DNA of 64,000 nt. Source: an uncultured Oscillospiraceae bacterium. GTDB taxonomy: Bacteria > Bacillota > Clostridia > Oscillospirales > Ruminococcaceae. A model generated the notes under the pieces. It was not told where the DNA came from, searched no databases, and saw nothing but the letters and a program-made list of their open reading frames with translations. Position numbers and translations under genes: made by a program. This document shows, piece after piece, positions 37,601 through 46,906 of this stretch. The stretch is taken from positions 32,102 through 96,101 of the forward strand of contig CAKSEO010000002.1 in the NCBI GenBank assembly GCA_934446565.1. Reading direction: 5' to 3'. The stretch's first letter is position 1, and each line of letters starts with the position of its first letter.

Positions 37601-39424
37601 TTGGTAAGAAATGACTTACGAAACATTGCAATAATCGCCCACGTTGACCACGGCAAGACCACTCTGGTAGACGAAATGCTCAAGCAGGGCGGCGCATTCC
37701 GCGAGAATCAGGTAGTAAACGACCGCGTAATGGATAACAATGCCATCGAGCGTGAACGCGGCATCACAATTCTTGCGAAGAACACCTCCTGCATGTATAA
37801 CGGCGTTAAGATCAATATCGTCGATACCCCCGGTCACGCAGATTTCTCCGGCGAGGTAGAGCGTATACTCAAGATGGTAAACGGCGTTCTCCTGCTGGTA
37901 GATTCCTTTGAGGGTACTATGCCGCAGACCCGTTTCGTGCTCCAGAAGGCGCTCGAGCTGGGTCACAAGATCATCGTTGTAGTTAACAAGACCGACCGTC
38001 CCGACGCCCGCAACAAGGAAGTCGTTGACGAGGTTCTTGAGCTGCTGCTCGACCTGGACGCTTCCGAGGAGCAGATAGACAGCCCGGTTATTTTCTGCTC
38101 CGGCAGACTGGGACTTTCCTCCTACGACCCCGACCAGATGGGCACCGACTTCAAGCCGCTGTTCAATAAGATAATCGAGCACATTCCCGCTCCCGAGGGC
38201 GACCCTGACGGCGAGCTCCAGGTGCTGGTATCTTCCATCGACTACAACGAATACGTAGGACGCATCGCCATCGGACGTATCGAGCGCGGAAAAATGCGCA
38301 AGAACCAGGAAGTTATCGTCTGCGACCACCACAACCGTACCGCTCCGTTCAAGAGCCGTATCGTATCCCTCTATCAGTTCGAGGGTCTGAACAAGGTGGA
38401 AGTTGACGAGGCAATGGTAGGCGATATCGTATGCTTCTCCGGTATCGAGGGTGTAACTATCGGTCAGACTATCTGCTCCGTAAACTGCCCCGAGCCGCTT
38501 CCTTTCGTGAAGATATCCGAGCCGACCGTTGAAATGACGTTCTCCGTAAACACCAGCCCGTTCGCTGGCAGAGAGGGTAAGTACGTTACCTCCCGCCAGA
38601 TACGCGAGCGTCTGATGAAGGAAACCCTCAAGGACGTTTCCCTGCGCGTCACCGACAGCGACAAGATGGACGCTTATAATGTCGCAGGCCGCGGCGAAAT
38701 GCACCTGTCCATACTCATCGAAACAATGCGCCGCGAGGGCTACGAACTTTCCGTCAGCACGCCGCGCGTACTGACCAAGGAAATAGACGGCGTACTCTGC
38801 GAGCCTGTTGAGCGCATGGTTGCGGACGTTCCGGCGGACGCAGTGGGCGCAGTAATGCAGAGCATGGGTCAGCGCAAGGGCGAGATGATCTCCATGCACC
38901 CCATCGGAAACCGCACAAGACTGGAATTCCTGGTACCGTCCAGAGGACTTTTCGGTTACAGAAGCGAGTTCATGACCGACACCAAGGGCGAGGGTATCAT
39001 GAACGCGACATTCGACTGCTACAAGCCGTATTTCGGCGATATCCCGAGAAGAACCGTAGGTTCCCTCATCGCGTGGGAAACAGGCCCCTCCATCACTTAC
39101 GGACTGTTCAACGCACAGGAGCGTGGTACGCTGTTCATCGGCGCTGGCGTTCCGGTATACGAGGGCATGATCGTCGGCGTATCCCCCAAGGCGGGCGATA
39201 TCGTTATCAACGTCTGCAAGAAGAAGCACCTCACCAATACGCGTGCGTCCGGTTCCGATGACGCTCTGCACCTCATCCCGCCGAAGCAGATGAGCCTTGA
39301 GGAGTGCCTTGACTTCATCCAGGATGATGAGCTTGTCGAGGTAACCCCCAAGAGCATTCGTATGAGAAAGGTTATTCTCGAGCGCGACCTGCGACTCAAG
39401 AACGAGGCAAAGACCAAGAAGTAA
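37601..39424 (+). CDS. typA: Translational GTPase TypA/BipA
   Basis: A 607-residue ribosome-associated GTPase involved in 50S assembly and stress or cold adaptation. G motifs: [13 protein letters not shown] (G1), RGITILAKN (G2), [14 protein letters not shown] (G3), NKTDRPDA (G4). Domains II, III and V follow, then the BipA-specific C-terminal domain ending [13 protein letters not shown]. It starts with TTG at 37601; no in-frame ATG lies near, and the conserved [18 protein letters not shown] fixes the start. The AGAAGGAT site is 11 bases upstream, rather far. Codon use is visibly optimised, as for a highly expressed gene. Confidence 0.96.
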   Translation: MVRNDLRNIAIIAHVDHGKTTLVDEMLKQGGAFRENQVVNDRVMDNNAIERERGITILAKNTSCMYNGVKINIVDTPGHADFSGEVERILKMVNGVLLLVDSFEGTMPQTRFVLQKALELGHKIIVVVNKTDRPDARNKEVVDEVLELLLDLDASEEQIDSPVIFCSGRLGLSSYDPDQMGTDFKPLFNKIIEHIPAPEGDPDGELQVLVSSIDYNEYVGRIAIGRIERGKMRKNQEVIVCDHHNRTAPFKSRIVSLYQFEGLNKVEVDEAMVGDIVCFSGIEGVTIGQTICSVNCPEPLPFVKISEPTVEMTFSVNTSPFAGREGKYVTSRQIRERLMKETLKDVSLRVTDSDKMDAYNVAGRGEMHLSILIETMRREGYELSVSTPRVLTKEIDGVLCEPVERMVADVPADAVGAVMQSMGQRKGEMISMHPIGNRTRLEFLVPSRGLFGYRSEFMTDTKGEGIMNATFDCYKPYFGDIPRRTVGSLIAWETGPSITYGLFNAQERGTLFIGAGVPVYEGMIVGVSPKAGDIVINVCKKKHLTNTRASGSDDALHLIPPKQMSLEECLDFIQDDELVEVTPKSIRMRKVILERDLRLKNEAKTKK

Positions 39425-39430
39425 TAAAAC

Positions 39431-39463
39431 AGCAGCCGCACGGTCACGCGCGGCTGTTTTTAT
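39431..39463 (+). terminator. typA terminator
   Basis: CAGCCGC (39433-39439) pairs with GCGGCTG (39450-39456), followed by TTTTTAT. The next gene starts ten bases later. Confidence 0.88.
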
Positions 39464-39472
39464 GAGGTGAGT

Positions 39473-40150
39473 ATGTACAAGGCGATATTATGGGACGTTG
39501 ACGGAACTCTGCTGAACTTTCTGAAATCGGAAAACGCCGCCATCAAGGAATGCTTCCGGCATTTCGGGCTTCCGGAGTGCACCGATGAGATGGTTGCGGT
39601 CTACTCCGAGATCAACGAGGGCTACTGGAAGCTGCTGGAGCGCGGCGAGATAACCAAGCCGGAGTTGTTTACCAGCCGTTTCCGGGATTTCTTCGCGAAA
39701 ATAGGCGTGAGCTGCGACGAATCGCAGTTCAATTCCCTCTATCAGCGCACGCTGGGCAGTCACGTTTTCCCGAACGACAACAGTATTGAGCTTGTGAAGT
39801 CGCTGAAAGGACGCGTCCGACAGTACGCTGTCACGAACGGCTCTGCAGTCGCGCAGGAGCGAAAGCTGCGCGTTTCCGGGCTGGACGAGCTGTTTGACGA
39901 GATATTCATTTCCGACAAGGTCGGCGCGGAGAAACCGACCGTAGAGTTTTTCGACCGTGTATTCGCACAGATACCCGAGGGCAGGGAAGACGCGATCATC
40001 GTGGGCGATTCCCTGACCAGCGACATCCGCGGTGCGAACAACGCCGGGATAGCCTGCTGCTGGTACTGCCCGGAACGGCTGGAGCCGCCGTCAGACCTGC
40101 GCATAGACTACACGATAACCGACCTTAATCAGATAACGGATATAATATAA
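39473..40150 (+). CDS. YjjG-type HAD nucleotidase
   Basis: 225 residues, a haloacid dehalogenase phosphatase similar to YjjG, which removes phosphate from pyrimidine nucleoside monophosphates including non-canonical ones. Motif I is LWDVDGTLLNF near the N-terminus, motif II VTNGSA, motif III Lys in SDKVGAEKP, motif IV IIVGDSLTSDIRGANNAG. The alpha-helical cap is type C1. The ATG at 39473 follows GAGG by five bases. It comes directly after the typA terminator, so it may depend on read-through. Confidence 0.85.
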   Translation: MYKAILWDVDGTLLNFLKSENAAIKECFRHFGLPECTDEMVAVYSEINEGYWKLLERGEITKPELFTSRFRDFFAKIGVSCDESQFNSLYQRTLGSHVFPNDNSIELVKSLKGRVRQYAVTNGSAVAQERKLRVSGLDELFDEIFISDKVGAEKPTVEFFDRVFAQIPEGREDAIIVGDSLTSDIRGANNAGIACCWYCPERLEPPSDLRIDYTITDLNQITDII

Positions 40151-40152
40151 AA

Positions 40153-40182
40153 CGACCCCGGGAGCCGAAGCTTCCGGGGTAA
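40153..40182. terminator. Bidirectional terminator, HAD gene and cls
   Basis: ACCCCGG (40155-40161) pairs with CCGGGGT (40174-40180), extended by AGC with GCT. AAATTTTA and a mirrored T-rich side flank it, between convergent genes. Confidence 0.75.
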
Positions 40183-40185
40183 ATT

Positions 40186-41733
40186 TTACATCATAGGCGC
40201 GAACAGCCGGAGCACAGCCCTGCCGATGCGCCTGAAAATATTAATGTGAATGCAGTCGGAGTAGGTTATCTCCTGGCAGACCTTGAGGGTCTCGAGGTAG
40301 TCGCGCTTGATGTCGGGAATGCACTCGCACTTGTACATCCAGGAAGCGCACTCGAAATGCAGGTACAGACTGCGGAAATCAAGGTTGATCGTGCCTACGA
40401 CCGCCGCCTTGTCGTCCGAAACGAAGTTCTTCGCGTGGATAAATCCGGGGGTGTATTCGTAGATCTTCACTCCGTACTTCACGAGTTTGCGATAGTGCGC
40501 GCGGGTAACTGCGAACACGAACCACTTGTCCGGAATGTGCGGTGTGATTATCCGAACGTCGATACCGCTCTTTGCAGCGAGAATGAGCGCGGTCTGCATT
40601 TCGTTGTCGATGACGAGGTAGGGGGTCGTGATGTATACATAGTCCTCGGCGCTGTTGATGATGTTGAGGTACACGTTCTCGCCGACAGGCTCGTCGTCCA
40701 GCGGGGAATCCGTGAACGGAACGACAACTCCCTCGCCCCTGCAGTCTGCAATCTCCTCTGGACGGGGCATGTACGCGCTGTACTCATCGGGTTTGCTGTG
40801 GGTAAGGAAGTTCCACATTGAAAGGAACATCATCGTGAAGCTCCACACGCCCTCGCCCTTGAGCATTACCGCGCTGTCTTTCCAGTGCCCGTACTTCTCG
40901 TATTCGTTGATATATTCGTCCGCGAGATTTATCCCGCCGGTGAACGCGGTGTGCCCGTCTATAACGAGGATCTTCCGGTGGTCGCGGTTGTTCATTTTAG
41001 CCGACCATATCGGGCGGAACTGGTTGAAAACCTTACACTTTATGCCTTTCTTCTCCAGTTCCTCGTTGTACTTGTAGGGAAGCGTAAACAGGCAGCCGAT
41101 GTCGTCGTATATCATGCGGACATCTACGCCCTCCTTGACCTTTCTCTCGAGGATATCCTGCACTGTACCCCACATTTTGCCCTCTGCAACGATGAAATAC
41201 TCCAGAAAAATGAACCTCTTAGCCTTTTCAAGCTCCTCTATCATAGCAGCAAATTTCGCTTCGCCGATAGGGAAGTAGGTAGTTTTGGTGTTAGAGTAGA
41301 CAGGGTAACCTCCGTAGTTATAAAGGTATTTCGCCTGCTTTTCAGCGGCGGTGTTGTCGCGGCGTAGGGCGTTCATCAGCTCCTCGTTCTGTGGAAGCAG
41401 CAGCCGCGCCTCGTCGTTGTACTGGGTCATCCGTTTGCGCAGGCGGTCGCCGGAGTGGCTGTTGCCGAAGAAGATGTAGAACATCACGCCGAAAATCGGG
41501 AACGATAGTATCGCGAACATCCACGCCATCTTGTAGCTGGGGTTGATATCGGTGTTGTAGATGTATAGCGACAACGCGATACCTATCAAAACGAACGCAA
41601 AGTAGGAATAGGTATACTGCGTACCGAACGACAGGAAAATGATCACCAGATAGGTGAGCTGTAAAAGTATGCCGATAACGCAGACCACAGTACGGTTGAA
41701 AACCTTTTTAAGTAGCTTTGTTAGAAAATGCAT
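40186..41733 (-). CDS. cls: Cardiolipin synthase
   Basis: 515 residues. It joins phosphatidylglycerol molecules to make cardiolipin at the membrane. Two N-terminal membrane segments (about 10-60) precede two phospholipase-D modules: HRKILVIDGHTAFTGGINLADEY and, near the C-terminus, FIHAKNFVSDDKAAVVGTINLDFRS, each with an H-x-K-x4-D motif. In the first, the sequence HRKILVID fits the HKD pattern fully. AAGGAG precedes the ATG. It is monocistronic, with its own consensus promoter. Confidence 0.95.
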   Translation of the reverse strand: MHFLTKLLKKVFNRTVVCVIGILLQLTYLVIIFLSFGTQYTYSYFAFVLIGIALSLYIYNTDINPSYKMAWMFAILSFPIFGVMFYIFFGNSHSGDRLRKRMTQYNDEARLLLPQNEELMNALRRDNTAAEKQAKYLYNYGGYPVYSNTKTTYFPIGEAKFAAMIEELEKAKRFIFLEYFIVAEGKMWGTVQDILERKVKEGVDVRMIYDDIGCLFTLPYKYNEELEKKGIKCKVFNQFRPIWSAKMNNRDHRKILVIDGHTAFTGGINLADEYINEYEKYGHWKDSAVMLKGEGVWSFTMMFLSMWNFLTHSKPDEYSAYMPRPEEIADCRGEGVVVPFTDSPLDDEPVGENVYLNIINSAEDYVYITTPYLVIDNEMQTALILAAKSGIDVRIITPHIPDKWFVFAVTRAHYRKLVKYGVKIYEYTPGFIHAKNFVSDDKAAVVGTINLDFRSLYLHFECASWMYKCECIPDIKRDYLETLKVCQEITYSDCIHINIFRRIGRAVLRLFAPMM

Positions 41734-41770
41734 TTATAATCTCCTTGTTTTGGAATGGACCACCTCTTAT

Positions 41771-41799
41771 ATTGTATGCAAAAAATCGGATTTTGTCAA
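41771..41799 (-). promoter_or_regulatory. cls promoter
   Basis: On the minus strand TTGACA (41794-41799), a 17-base spacer and TACAAT (41771-41776). Confidence 0.85.
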
Positions 41800-41819
41800 G
41801 GACACAAATCCGCAAAGTG

Positions 41820-41851
41820 AGAAAAAGCGGCAGCAATAACGCCGCCGCTGA
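41820..41851 (-). terminator. Terminator of the yabP-divIC operon
   Basis: Read on the minus strand, AGCGGCGGC pairs with GCTGCCGCT (41826-41849), followed by TTTTCTC. Confidence 0.85.
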
Positions 41852-41855
41852 ATTA

Positions 41856-42218
41856 TCAATTGCTTTCCTCATCGGAAGTGCTCTTGGCTTTCCCCGAATC
41901 CGGAACAACGTAGTAAACGCGCTCGTCCGGTTTTGCGAAATCAAGCTTGGAACGCGCCATATCCTCGATGTACTCGTCCATATCGGCGTTTTCGTCAAGG
42001 TACCTGCGTATCTCGTCGTTAGAATCCTCAACGGCGGAGGTCTGTGCAACAAGCTCGTCATACTGCTGCCTGTAGTTGCTGATAGAAATATTAGTCGTAA
42101 CGATAGAGGAGACGACGTAAACTACGCCCATAACGCATGCCGTGAAAACGACAGCTTTAAGAACTCTGTGCTTTTTTCTGGGCGATGTTGCCTCGCCTGA
42201 TCTGAGCTTGAATGACAT
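41856..42218 (-). CDS. Septum formation initiator DivIC/FtsB-like
   Basis: About 120 residues: a basic cytoplasmic N-terminus, one membrane segment (VVFTACVMGVVYVVSSIV), then a coiled coil (ISNYRQQYDELVAQTSAVEDSNDEIRRYLDENA) and YIEDMARSKLDFAKPDERVYYVVP, the FtsB/DivIC hallmark. It should act with FtsL and FtsQ/DivIB in the divisome. I prefer the ATG at 42218; a GTG at 42242 would overlap yabQ further. Either way the start lies inside the yabQ frame. The yabP-yabQ-divIC order is conserved in Bacilli and Clostridia. Confidence 0.88.
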   Translation of the reverse strand: MSFKLRSGEATSPRKKHRVLKAVVFTACVMGVVYVVSSIVTTNISISNYRQQYDELVAQTSAVEDSNDEIRRYLDENADMDEYIEDMARSKLDFAKPDERVYYVVPDSGKAKSTSDEESN

Positions 42219-42729
42219 GACCTGATTCACTTCCCTTAACACAATCTTTATGACTTTCTTTATTATACACCATTTTAACCTTATTTTTCAAGGGTTGGCG
42301 GAGCTTTTTTTCAGCGTTCAGGCAAATTTTGTTGATTTTCCCAAATAGGTCAGCCCACAAATGTGCAATTGCGCCAAAAAACTTTCCAAAAAATCTGCCA
42401 AGGAAGCGGGAAAATGCCGACAAAGCCGAGCGCACAGCGCCCGCGACTGCGTTCTCAAGGACGTTCAGCAGCCGTCCCAGCGTTGTGATATAGGTGAAAA
42501 CTCCTGCCCCGAAACCGAGCACTGTGTATATCCTGACGTAGTTGCCAAGGGAGACCGACAGTTTCAGCACTGCGCCGGCGGCAATTACGAAAAAAGCGAT
42601 ATCGCAGAGGAACGTCACGACCCTGAACGGGAACACGACCCTCACCAGCCGCAGCGCCTCGTAAACGACGGAGAAAACCAGCCCGGCGGCGAACGCGATC
42701 ATAAAGCAATCCGGAATCGAATAAGACAT
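42157..42729 (-). CDS. yabQ: Spore cortex protein YabQ
   Basis: 190 residues, a small polytopic membrane protein required for cortex formation in Bacillus. The N-terminal half matches YabQ: FAAGLVFSVVYEALRLVRVVFPFRVVTFLCDIAFFVIAAGAVLKLSV, with further hydrophobic segments to about residue 110, then a basic tail. The tail overlaps the divIC start by 62 bases in another frame. AGGTGA precedes the ATG; it follows yabP by 7 bases. Confidence 0.88.
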   Translation of the reverse strand: MSYSIPDCFMIAFAAGLVFSVVYEALRLVRVVFPFRVVTFLCDIAFFVIAAGAVLKLSVSLGNYVRIYTVLGFGAGVFTYITTLGRLLNVLENAVAGAVRSALSAFSRFLGRFFGKFFGAIAHLWADLFGKINKICLNAEKKLRQPLKNKVKMVYNKESHKDCVKGSESGHVIQAQIRRGNIAQKKAQSS

Positions 42730-42736
42730 GGCGGAC

Positions 42737-43003
42737 TCACCTGAACAGCTTTCCGAACATGTTCTCAGAGCTGCTGTAGCTGTTATAGAACAGGCTCTTT
42801 ACCTCTCCGAACATGGAAAGCTCGCCGGTCTCCGCCGCGAGCTCCCGGACGTGGAGGTCTCTGCCGCGTACGACAAGCTCTCCCATTATCGTATTGAGGA
42901 CGATCTTTGTCTCGGAGAAGCTGTCGATATCCTTAACGCCGGAAATACGGAGCTCACGGCGGTTCTCAAGAATTAAGTTGTGGGGTTGTGACTGGATCTG
43001 CAT
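42737..43003 (-). CDS. yabP: Sporulation protein YabP
   Basis: 88 residues with the YabP/YqfC fold pattern: HNLILENRRELRISGVKDIDSFSETKIVLNTIMGELVVRGRDLHVREL. It is needed for spore cortex assembly in Bacillus and expressed in the mother cell. The ATG at 43003 has AGGAGG 6 bases upstream; an in-frame start 27 bases earlier has no such site. It is coupled closely to yabQ. Confidence 0.93.
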   Translation of the reverse strand: MQIQSQPHNLILENRRELRISGVKDIDSFSETKIVLNTIMGELVVRGRDLHVRELAAETGELSMFGEVKSLFYNSYSSSENMFGKLFR

Positions 43004-43057
43004 AATGTACCTCCTGCCTGATTTGTACAAGTATATTCAGGCAGGGCGGGGAATATG

Positions 43058-43297
43058 TCAGACCACTTCGTATAGTGCGGCGGCGTCCTCTTTCTTCGTG
43101 AATTCCCTGACATCCAGGACGCGGACCTTGAGCGGCTTAGCGCCGATATTTATTTCGATGATGTCGCCCTCCTTGACGTCGTAGGAGGCGCGGGCGGGTT
43201 TCCCGTTGACGGAGACCTTTTCCGCGTCGCAAGCCTCGTTGGCAACGGTGCGGCGCTTGATAAGCCTTGAAACCTTGAGGTATTTGTCTAATCTCAT
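43058..43297 (-). CDS. rqcP: S4-domain ribosome quality control protein RqcP (YabO)
   Basis: 79 residues, an S4 RNA-binding domain from the start: MRLDKYLKVSRLIKRRTVANEACDAEKVSVNGKPA, then GDIIEINIG. RqcP binds stalled 50S-peptidyl-tRNA and helps RqcH add alanine tails. In Bacillus it sits between mazG (yabN) and yabP as here, with hup inserted in this genome. The ribosome site is weak (CAGG). Confidence 0.9.
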   Translation of the reverse strand: MRLDKYLKVSRLIKRRTVANEACDAEKVSVNGKPARASYDVKEGDIIEINIGAKPLKVRVLDVREFTKKEDAAALYEVV

Positions 43298-43321
43298 TTC
43301 AAACCTGCTTTCTGTAAAACA

Positions 43322-43350
43322 ATAGCGGCAGGCACAAGCCCGCCGCGTTT
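43322..43350 (-). terminator. hup terminator
   Basis: On the minus strand GCGGCGGGC pairs with GCCTGCCGC (43325-43346), followed by TATTGTTTT. It would partly separate hup from the downstream sporulation genes. Confidence 0.7.
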
Positions 43351-43374
43351 TGTCGATTAAATCGGTCAGATCAA

Positions 43375-43650
43375 TTACTCGCTTACAGCGTCCTTGAGAG
43401 CTCTGCCTGCCTTGAATGCAGGAACCTTTGTAGCAGCGATCTCGATCTTCTCCTTGGTGCGGGGGTTGATACCCTCTCTAGCTGCGCGCTCACGTACCTC
43501 GAAAGTACCAAAGCCTACGAGCTGGATGGAATCGCCCTTTGCGAGGGTCTCGGTAACGGTGTCTACGAAAGCTGCGAGAGCCTTCTCGGAATCCTTCTTG
43601 GTAAGACCAGTCTTCTCAGCAATAGATGTTACTAATTCTGCCTTTGTCAT
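43375..43650 (-). CDS. hup: HU-family DNA-binding protein
   Basis: 91 residues, a histone-like nucleoid protein. [36 protein letters not shown] forms the dimer helices; [48 protein letters not shown] contains the beta-arm with the conserved GINPxTKEKI and the F-K-A/P-G-K-x-L ending. GGAGG lies upstream of the ATG. Codon choice is restricted, as for an abundant protein. Confidence 0.97.
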   Translation of the reverse strand: MTKAELVTSIAEKTGLTKKDSEKALAAFVDTVTETLAKGDSIQLVGFGTFEVRERAAREGINPRTKEKIEIAATKVPAFKAGRALKDAVSE

Positions 43651-43688
43651 GTTGTTTGAACCTCCAAATTAATTATATAATCCAACGG

Positions 43689-44483
43689 TTACTGACCGTC
43701 AAATATCACTTTCATAAGCTCGCGGAGCTCGTCATCAGACAGCTCGCCAAGCTTCATTCCTTTATCTGCCGCCATTTTTTCGGCGCGACTGAAATTAATT
43801 ATAAACGCATTCGAAGCGTATGTCAAGGCTTTTTCGCCGTCAACTTTCAAAATTCTGTCCAAATTACAAAAATCAAGCAGCATTTTTCCGCATGTCTGTT
43901 GATTTTGCGAATTGACCTCAAAGCCGTTTGCTTCGAGCTCGTCCAGTTCTGCGCGTAACCTGTCCGCGAAATCCTTTGCTGAGTTCATCGGATATCCGGC
44001 TCTGGAAGCGCGCTTGCACAGCTTCTCGCCGCGCAGCAGGGCAGGGAATGTATTCGGCACGCTCTCCAGGGTCTCGGTAAAAGTCTCCTGGTGTTTGGAT
44101 TCGCGCTTGAGCGCGTCCCAGTTTTTGAGCACGTCGTCGCTGTCGCTGACCTTGACCTCGCCGAAAACGTGAGGATGACGATAAACGAGCTTCTGGCAGA
44201 TGTCATTGCACACATCGTCGAAATCGAACGTTCCGTTTTCACGTTCGATCTGCGCATGGAATACTATCTGCAGCAGCAGGTCGCCAAGCTCTTCGCGAAG
44301 CATTTCGGGGCTGTTTTTGTCGATGCCCTCACATACCTCGTAGGTTTCCTCGATAAGGTCGGTGCGGATGCTTTCGTGCGTCTGGACCTTGTCCCAGGGG
44401 CAGCCGTTTTCTGATCTCAGTATTTCGATGATATGTCTGAGGTCGTCGATACCGTATCTGTCCTTGAAGTCAAAGTTTACCAT
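43689..44483 (-). CDS. mazG: Nucleoside triphosphate pyrophosphohydrolase MazG
   Basis: About 264 residues. It hydrolyses NTPs and dNTPs to monophosphates, clearing aberrant nucleotides. Two MazG modules are present: LRSENGCPWDKVQTHESIRTDLIEETYEVCEGID...LREELGDLLLQIVFHAQI with the E-x-x-E...E-x-x-D metal motif, and a second, weaker one in KDFADRLRAELDELEAN onward. The ATG at 44483 has AAAGG about 12 bases upstream. As in Bacillus it lies next to spoVB and rqcP. Confidence 0.92.
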   Translation of the reverse strand: MVNFDFKDRYGIDDLRHIIEILRSENGCPWDKVQTHESIRTDLIEETYEVCEGIDKNSPEMLREELGDLLLQIVFHAQIERENGTFDFDDVCNDICQKLVYRHPHVFGEVKVSDSDDVLKNWDALKRESKHQETFTETLESVPNTFPALLRGEKLCKRASRAGYPMNSAKDFADRLRAELDELEANGFEVNSQNQQTCGKMLLDFCNLDRILKVDGEKALTYASNAFIINFSRAEKMAADKGMKLGELSDDELRELMKVIFDGQ

Positions 44484-44568
44484 AATATACACCAGCCTTT
44501 TATTTAAGCCCTTTCCGGGGCGATACCTTTTATATATTACCCTATTTTCGAGTTTTTTTCAAGTGGTT

Positions 44569-46257
44569 TTATGAATTTTTTCCGGCAGATTGTATTAATT
44601 GGCGGTTTTTACGAAAAAACACTGTTGGAATTAGTGAAATTCCATAAATCAGACCTCCTACAAATACCGCTGTAATAACATTTATAGGTGCTTGCAGGCA
44701 GTTTTGGACCGCACGATATGTAATATATGCAGCGCCGCCACAGATAAGAGAACAAAAAAGCGGTCGCCTTACGCAGGCAAAAACGCTGACCTTTCCCCTT
44801 AGTTGTCTGCGGAGGATAACAGCGCCAGCGGCGGACATGATGATATATCCTGCCGCGGTGGACAGGGCAGCGCCGGAAATATTGAGCTCCGGTACGGACA
44901 TCAGCAGGGGATTCAGCAGCGCCTTTACCGCGACGGAGCAGCTCATCAGGATAAGCGGGACGTGAGCCTTTCCAATTGCCTGGAAAACCCCGAACATCGC
45001 CGAAGCGATTATCATGAACAGTCCGCCGGTGCAGAGCATCATAAAAGCCCCGGTGCAGACGCTGACCTCCGCCAGGCGGCTGGAGTAGAGCATTGAGAGG
45101 AGAGGCTCCGCGAGGACAGCGGCTCCGACGCATGCCGGGAATCCGATCGCGGCGGCAGCCCTGAACAGCGTGCAGCAGCCCCTGGCGGCGCGGTCAGCGT
45201 CCCTGCATTCCCAAGCTGCGGCTATTTCCGGGATGGAGGTTTTCTCGGTCATTCCGGCAAACGAGGGGATAAGCATGAACATCGTCATGGCGATACCGGT
45301 GTAGCTTCCGTACATAAAATTAGCGAGCCCCCCGATACCTCCCGCCGAGGTCAGCACCCCGCTGAATTCCCGCTGAAACCACGCGGAATTGACCGCTATT
45401 GATTCCTTGAGGGTGCGGGTGACAGTCAGCAGGTCAACAAAGGAGACGCAGTTCATCACGAGCGCGGAGGCTGCGACAGGCAGCAGCTCGCGGATGAGCC
45501 TGGAGCCTATCGCGCGTTTCCTGTCCGTGGGTGTGCTGTCAGGAGGGGGGAGTTTCCTGCGTTTACGGTCGGATATAAGAAGTGAGACAAGCCCGCAGAG
45601 TTCGCTGAAAGAGACTGCGACTATCGCTCCGGCGGCAGCGTAGGGAAGCGCCGCGTTGTAAGCGGCGCCGTAGTCGGCGTAGAGCACCCCGAAAACATCA
45701 AGTCCGTTTTCAAATCTGTACTTTGCGTAGAACACCACGCCGAAGCTCAGCGCGAGCCCGGCTGCAGCGCGGGAGACCGCCTCTGCGACTGCCGCCGCAG
45801 CGGAAGGCACGACGTCCGACATCCCCTCGTAATATCCACGGAAAACTGACGCGACGCAGCATATCATGACAGCGGGAGCTATCGCTGCGACAGCGGGAGC
45901 GCTTTCCGGCGAGCAGGCGACATGCTCCGCGAAGAATCCGGAAAACAGCGCCACCACGAGCGTACCGGCAAGTCCGAGCATGGAAAACAGCAGCAGTGCA
46001 GTGCGGCGCGTCTTGAGTGCGTTTTCGGGACGTCCTGCGGCGATGTTCTGCGCAGTTAGCCGCATCATTACCGCAGGTACTCCGGCGGCGGTTAGTGCGA
46101 AAACGGGGGAGTACAGACCGTAGGCGGTGGAGAAGTAGCCCATTCCGGTGCCGCCTAGGATATTTGCGAGCGGGATTTTGAAAACTGCGCCGACGACCTT
46201 TGTGATGGTCATTGAAGCGAAAAGAATCGCGGTATTTTTAATGTATTTCTTGTTCAT
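44569..46257 (-). CDS. SpoVB-like MATE/MOP flippase
   Basis: 562 residues with 13-14 membrane segments, a polysaccharide/lipid II flippase-superfamily protein. KNTAILFASMTITKVVGAVFKIPLANILGGTGMGYFSTAYGLYSPVFALTAAGVPAVMMRL is the typical SpoVB start. Together with mazG-rqcP-yabPQ-divIC it reproduces the Bacillus order spoVB(yabM)-yabN, favouring a spore-cortex role. The ATG at 46257 follows AAAGGA; an in-frame start 15 bases upstream lacks spacing. Confidence 0.88.
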   Translation of the reverse strand: MNKKYIKNTAILFASMTITKVVGAVFKIPLANILGGTGMGYFSTAYGLYSPVFALTAAGVPAVMMRLTAQNIAAGRPENALKTRRTALLLFSMLGLAGTLVVALFSGFFAEHVACSPESAPAVAAIAPAVMICCVASVFRGYYEGMSDVVPSAAAAVAEAVSRAAAGLALSFGVVFYAKYRFENGLDVFGVLYADYGAAYNAALPYAAAGAIVAVSFSELCGLVSLLISDRKRRKLPPPDSTPTDRKRAIGSRLIRELLPVAASALVMNCVSFVDLLTVTRTLKESIAVNSAWFQREFSGVLTSAGGIGGLANFMYGSYTGIAMTMFMLIPSFAGMTEKTSIPEIAAAWECRDADRAARGCCTLFRAAAAIGFPACVGAAVLAEPLLSMLYSSRLAEVSVCTGAFMMLCTGGLFMIIASAMFGVFQAIGKAHVPLILMSCSVAVKALLNPLLMSVPELNISGAALSTAAGYIIMSAAGAVILRRQLRGKVSVFACVRRPLFCSLICGGAAYITYRAVQNCLQAPINVITAVFVGGLIYGISLIPTVFFRKNRQLIQSAGKNS

Positions 46258-46354
46258 CGGAGTTCCTTTCAACTATAGAGCCTGTCTGATAGATTGTATT
46301 TCCGATGAAGTCCAAATATTACACCGCAGGATGTGACCGAATGAGGCTGAAAGT

Positions 46355-46362
46355 CATACAAT
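46355..46362 (+). promoter_or_regulatory. Candidate sigma-E -10 for cotJABC
   Basis: CATACAAT matches the mother-cell sigma-E -10 consensus, 46 bases before cotJA. No good -35 (ATATT-type) is found 13-15 bases upstream, so this is tentative. Confidence 0.35.
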
Positions 46363-46407
46363 ACACCAGCGAGGGTATCGCAATTTTAGAAGAAAGGGGT
46401 CATCCGA

Positions 46408-46581
46408 ATGAAGAATATCAGCGAATGTGAATCCGCAAGGAATGTCGGATATGCGTATGTCCCGTGGCAGCGCATGGATAAGGTCTACCCGCCGAACAAG
46501 GCGCTGTGTGCGGGAACGATATTCCCTGAGCTGAACATAACGATCGACGAGTATGAGAGGGGGCTGTGGAATGGGAAATAA
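46408..46581 (+). CDS. cotJA: Spore coat protein CotJA
   Basis: 57 residues: MKNISECESARNVG, then YAYVPWQRMDKVYPPNKALCAGTIFPEL, closing with LNITIDEYERGLW. The YVPWQ and GTIFPEL blocks are the CotJA signature. AGAAAGGGG lies upstream of the ATG. The stop overlaps the cotJB start by eleven bases. First gene of cotJABC, coat components made in the mother cell. Confidence 0.9.
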   Translation: MKNISECESARNVGYAYVPWQRMDKVYPPNKALCAGTIFPELNITIDEYERGLWNGK

Positions 46582-46894
46582 CATGAACATGTATCGTCGT
46601 CCTGCGCCTCCTCCCCGCCCTCCGCGTCCGGAGCCGCCGAGGAGCGTCAACGCGAGCTGCGAGGAGCTGCTCCGTGCGATAGCCGAGGCGGATTTTTTCG
46701 CGCAGGACCTGAAGCTTTATCTTGACACTCATCCTGATGACAAGCGGGCGGTCGAAATGTATGTTGAGGCGTGCCGTCAGTACAAAGCCTGCAAAGCGGC
46801 TTTCGAGGACAGCTTCTACCCGCTCACGGCTTGCAGCGCCGGCAGTGATGGTTGCTGGGACTGGCCTGAAGGCGTCTGGGCGCCGTTCAAGTAA
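46571..46894 (+). CDS. cotJB: Spore coat protein CotJB
   Basis: 107 residues. After a Pro/Arg-rich start (MYRRPAPPPRPPRPEPPR) the CotJB core follows: LLRAIAEADFFAQDLKLYLDTHPDDKRAVEMYVEACRQYKACKAAFEDSFYPL, ending CWDWPEGVWAPFK. The ATG at 46571 follows GAGGGGG by eight bases; an ATG 18 bases earlier overlaps that site. The extended Pro-rich N-terminus is unusual. Confidence 0.9.
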   Translation: MGNNMNMYRRPAPPPRPPRPEPPRSVNASCEELLRAIAEADFFAQDLKLYLDTHPDDKRAVEMYVEACRQYKACKAAFEDSFYPLTACSAGSDGCWDWPEGVWAPFK

Positions 46895-46906
46895 GGAGGC
46901 GGAGCG

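Noticed and set aside
37616..39271. Long minus-strand frame opposite typA
   Set aside because: A by-product of biased codon use in a highly expressed GTPase gene; no family resemblance.
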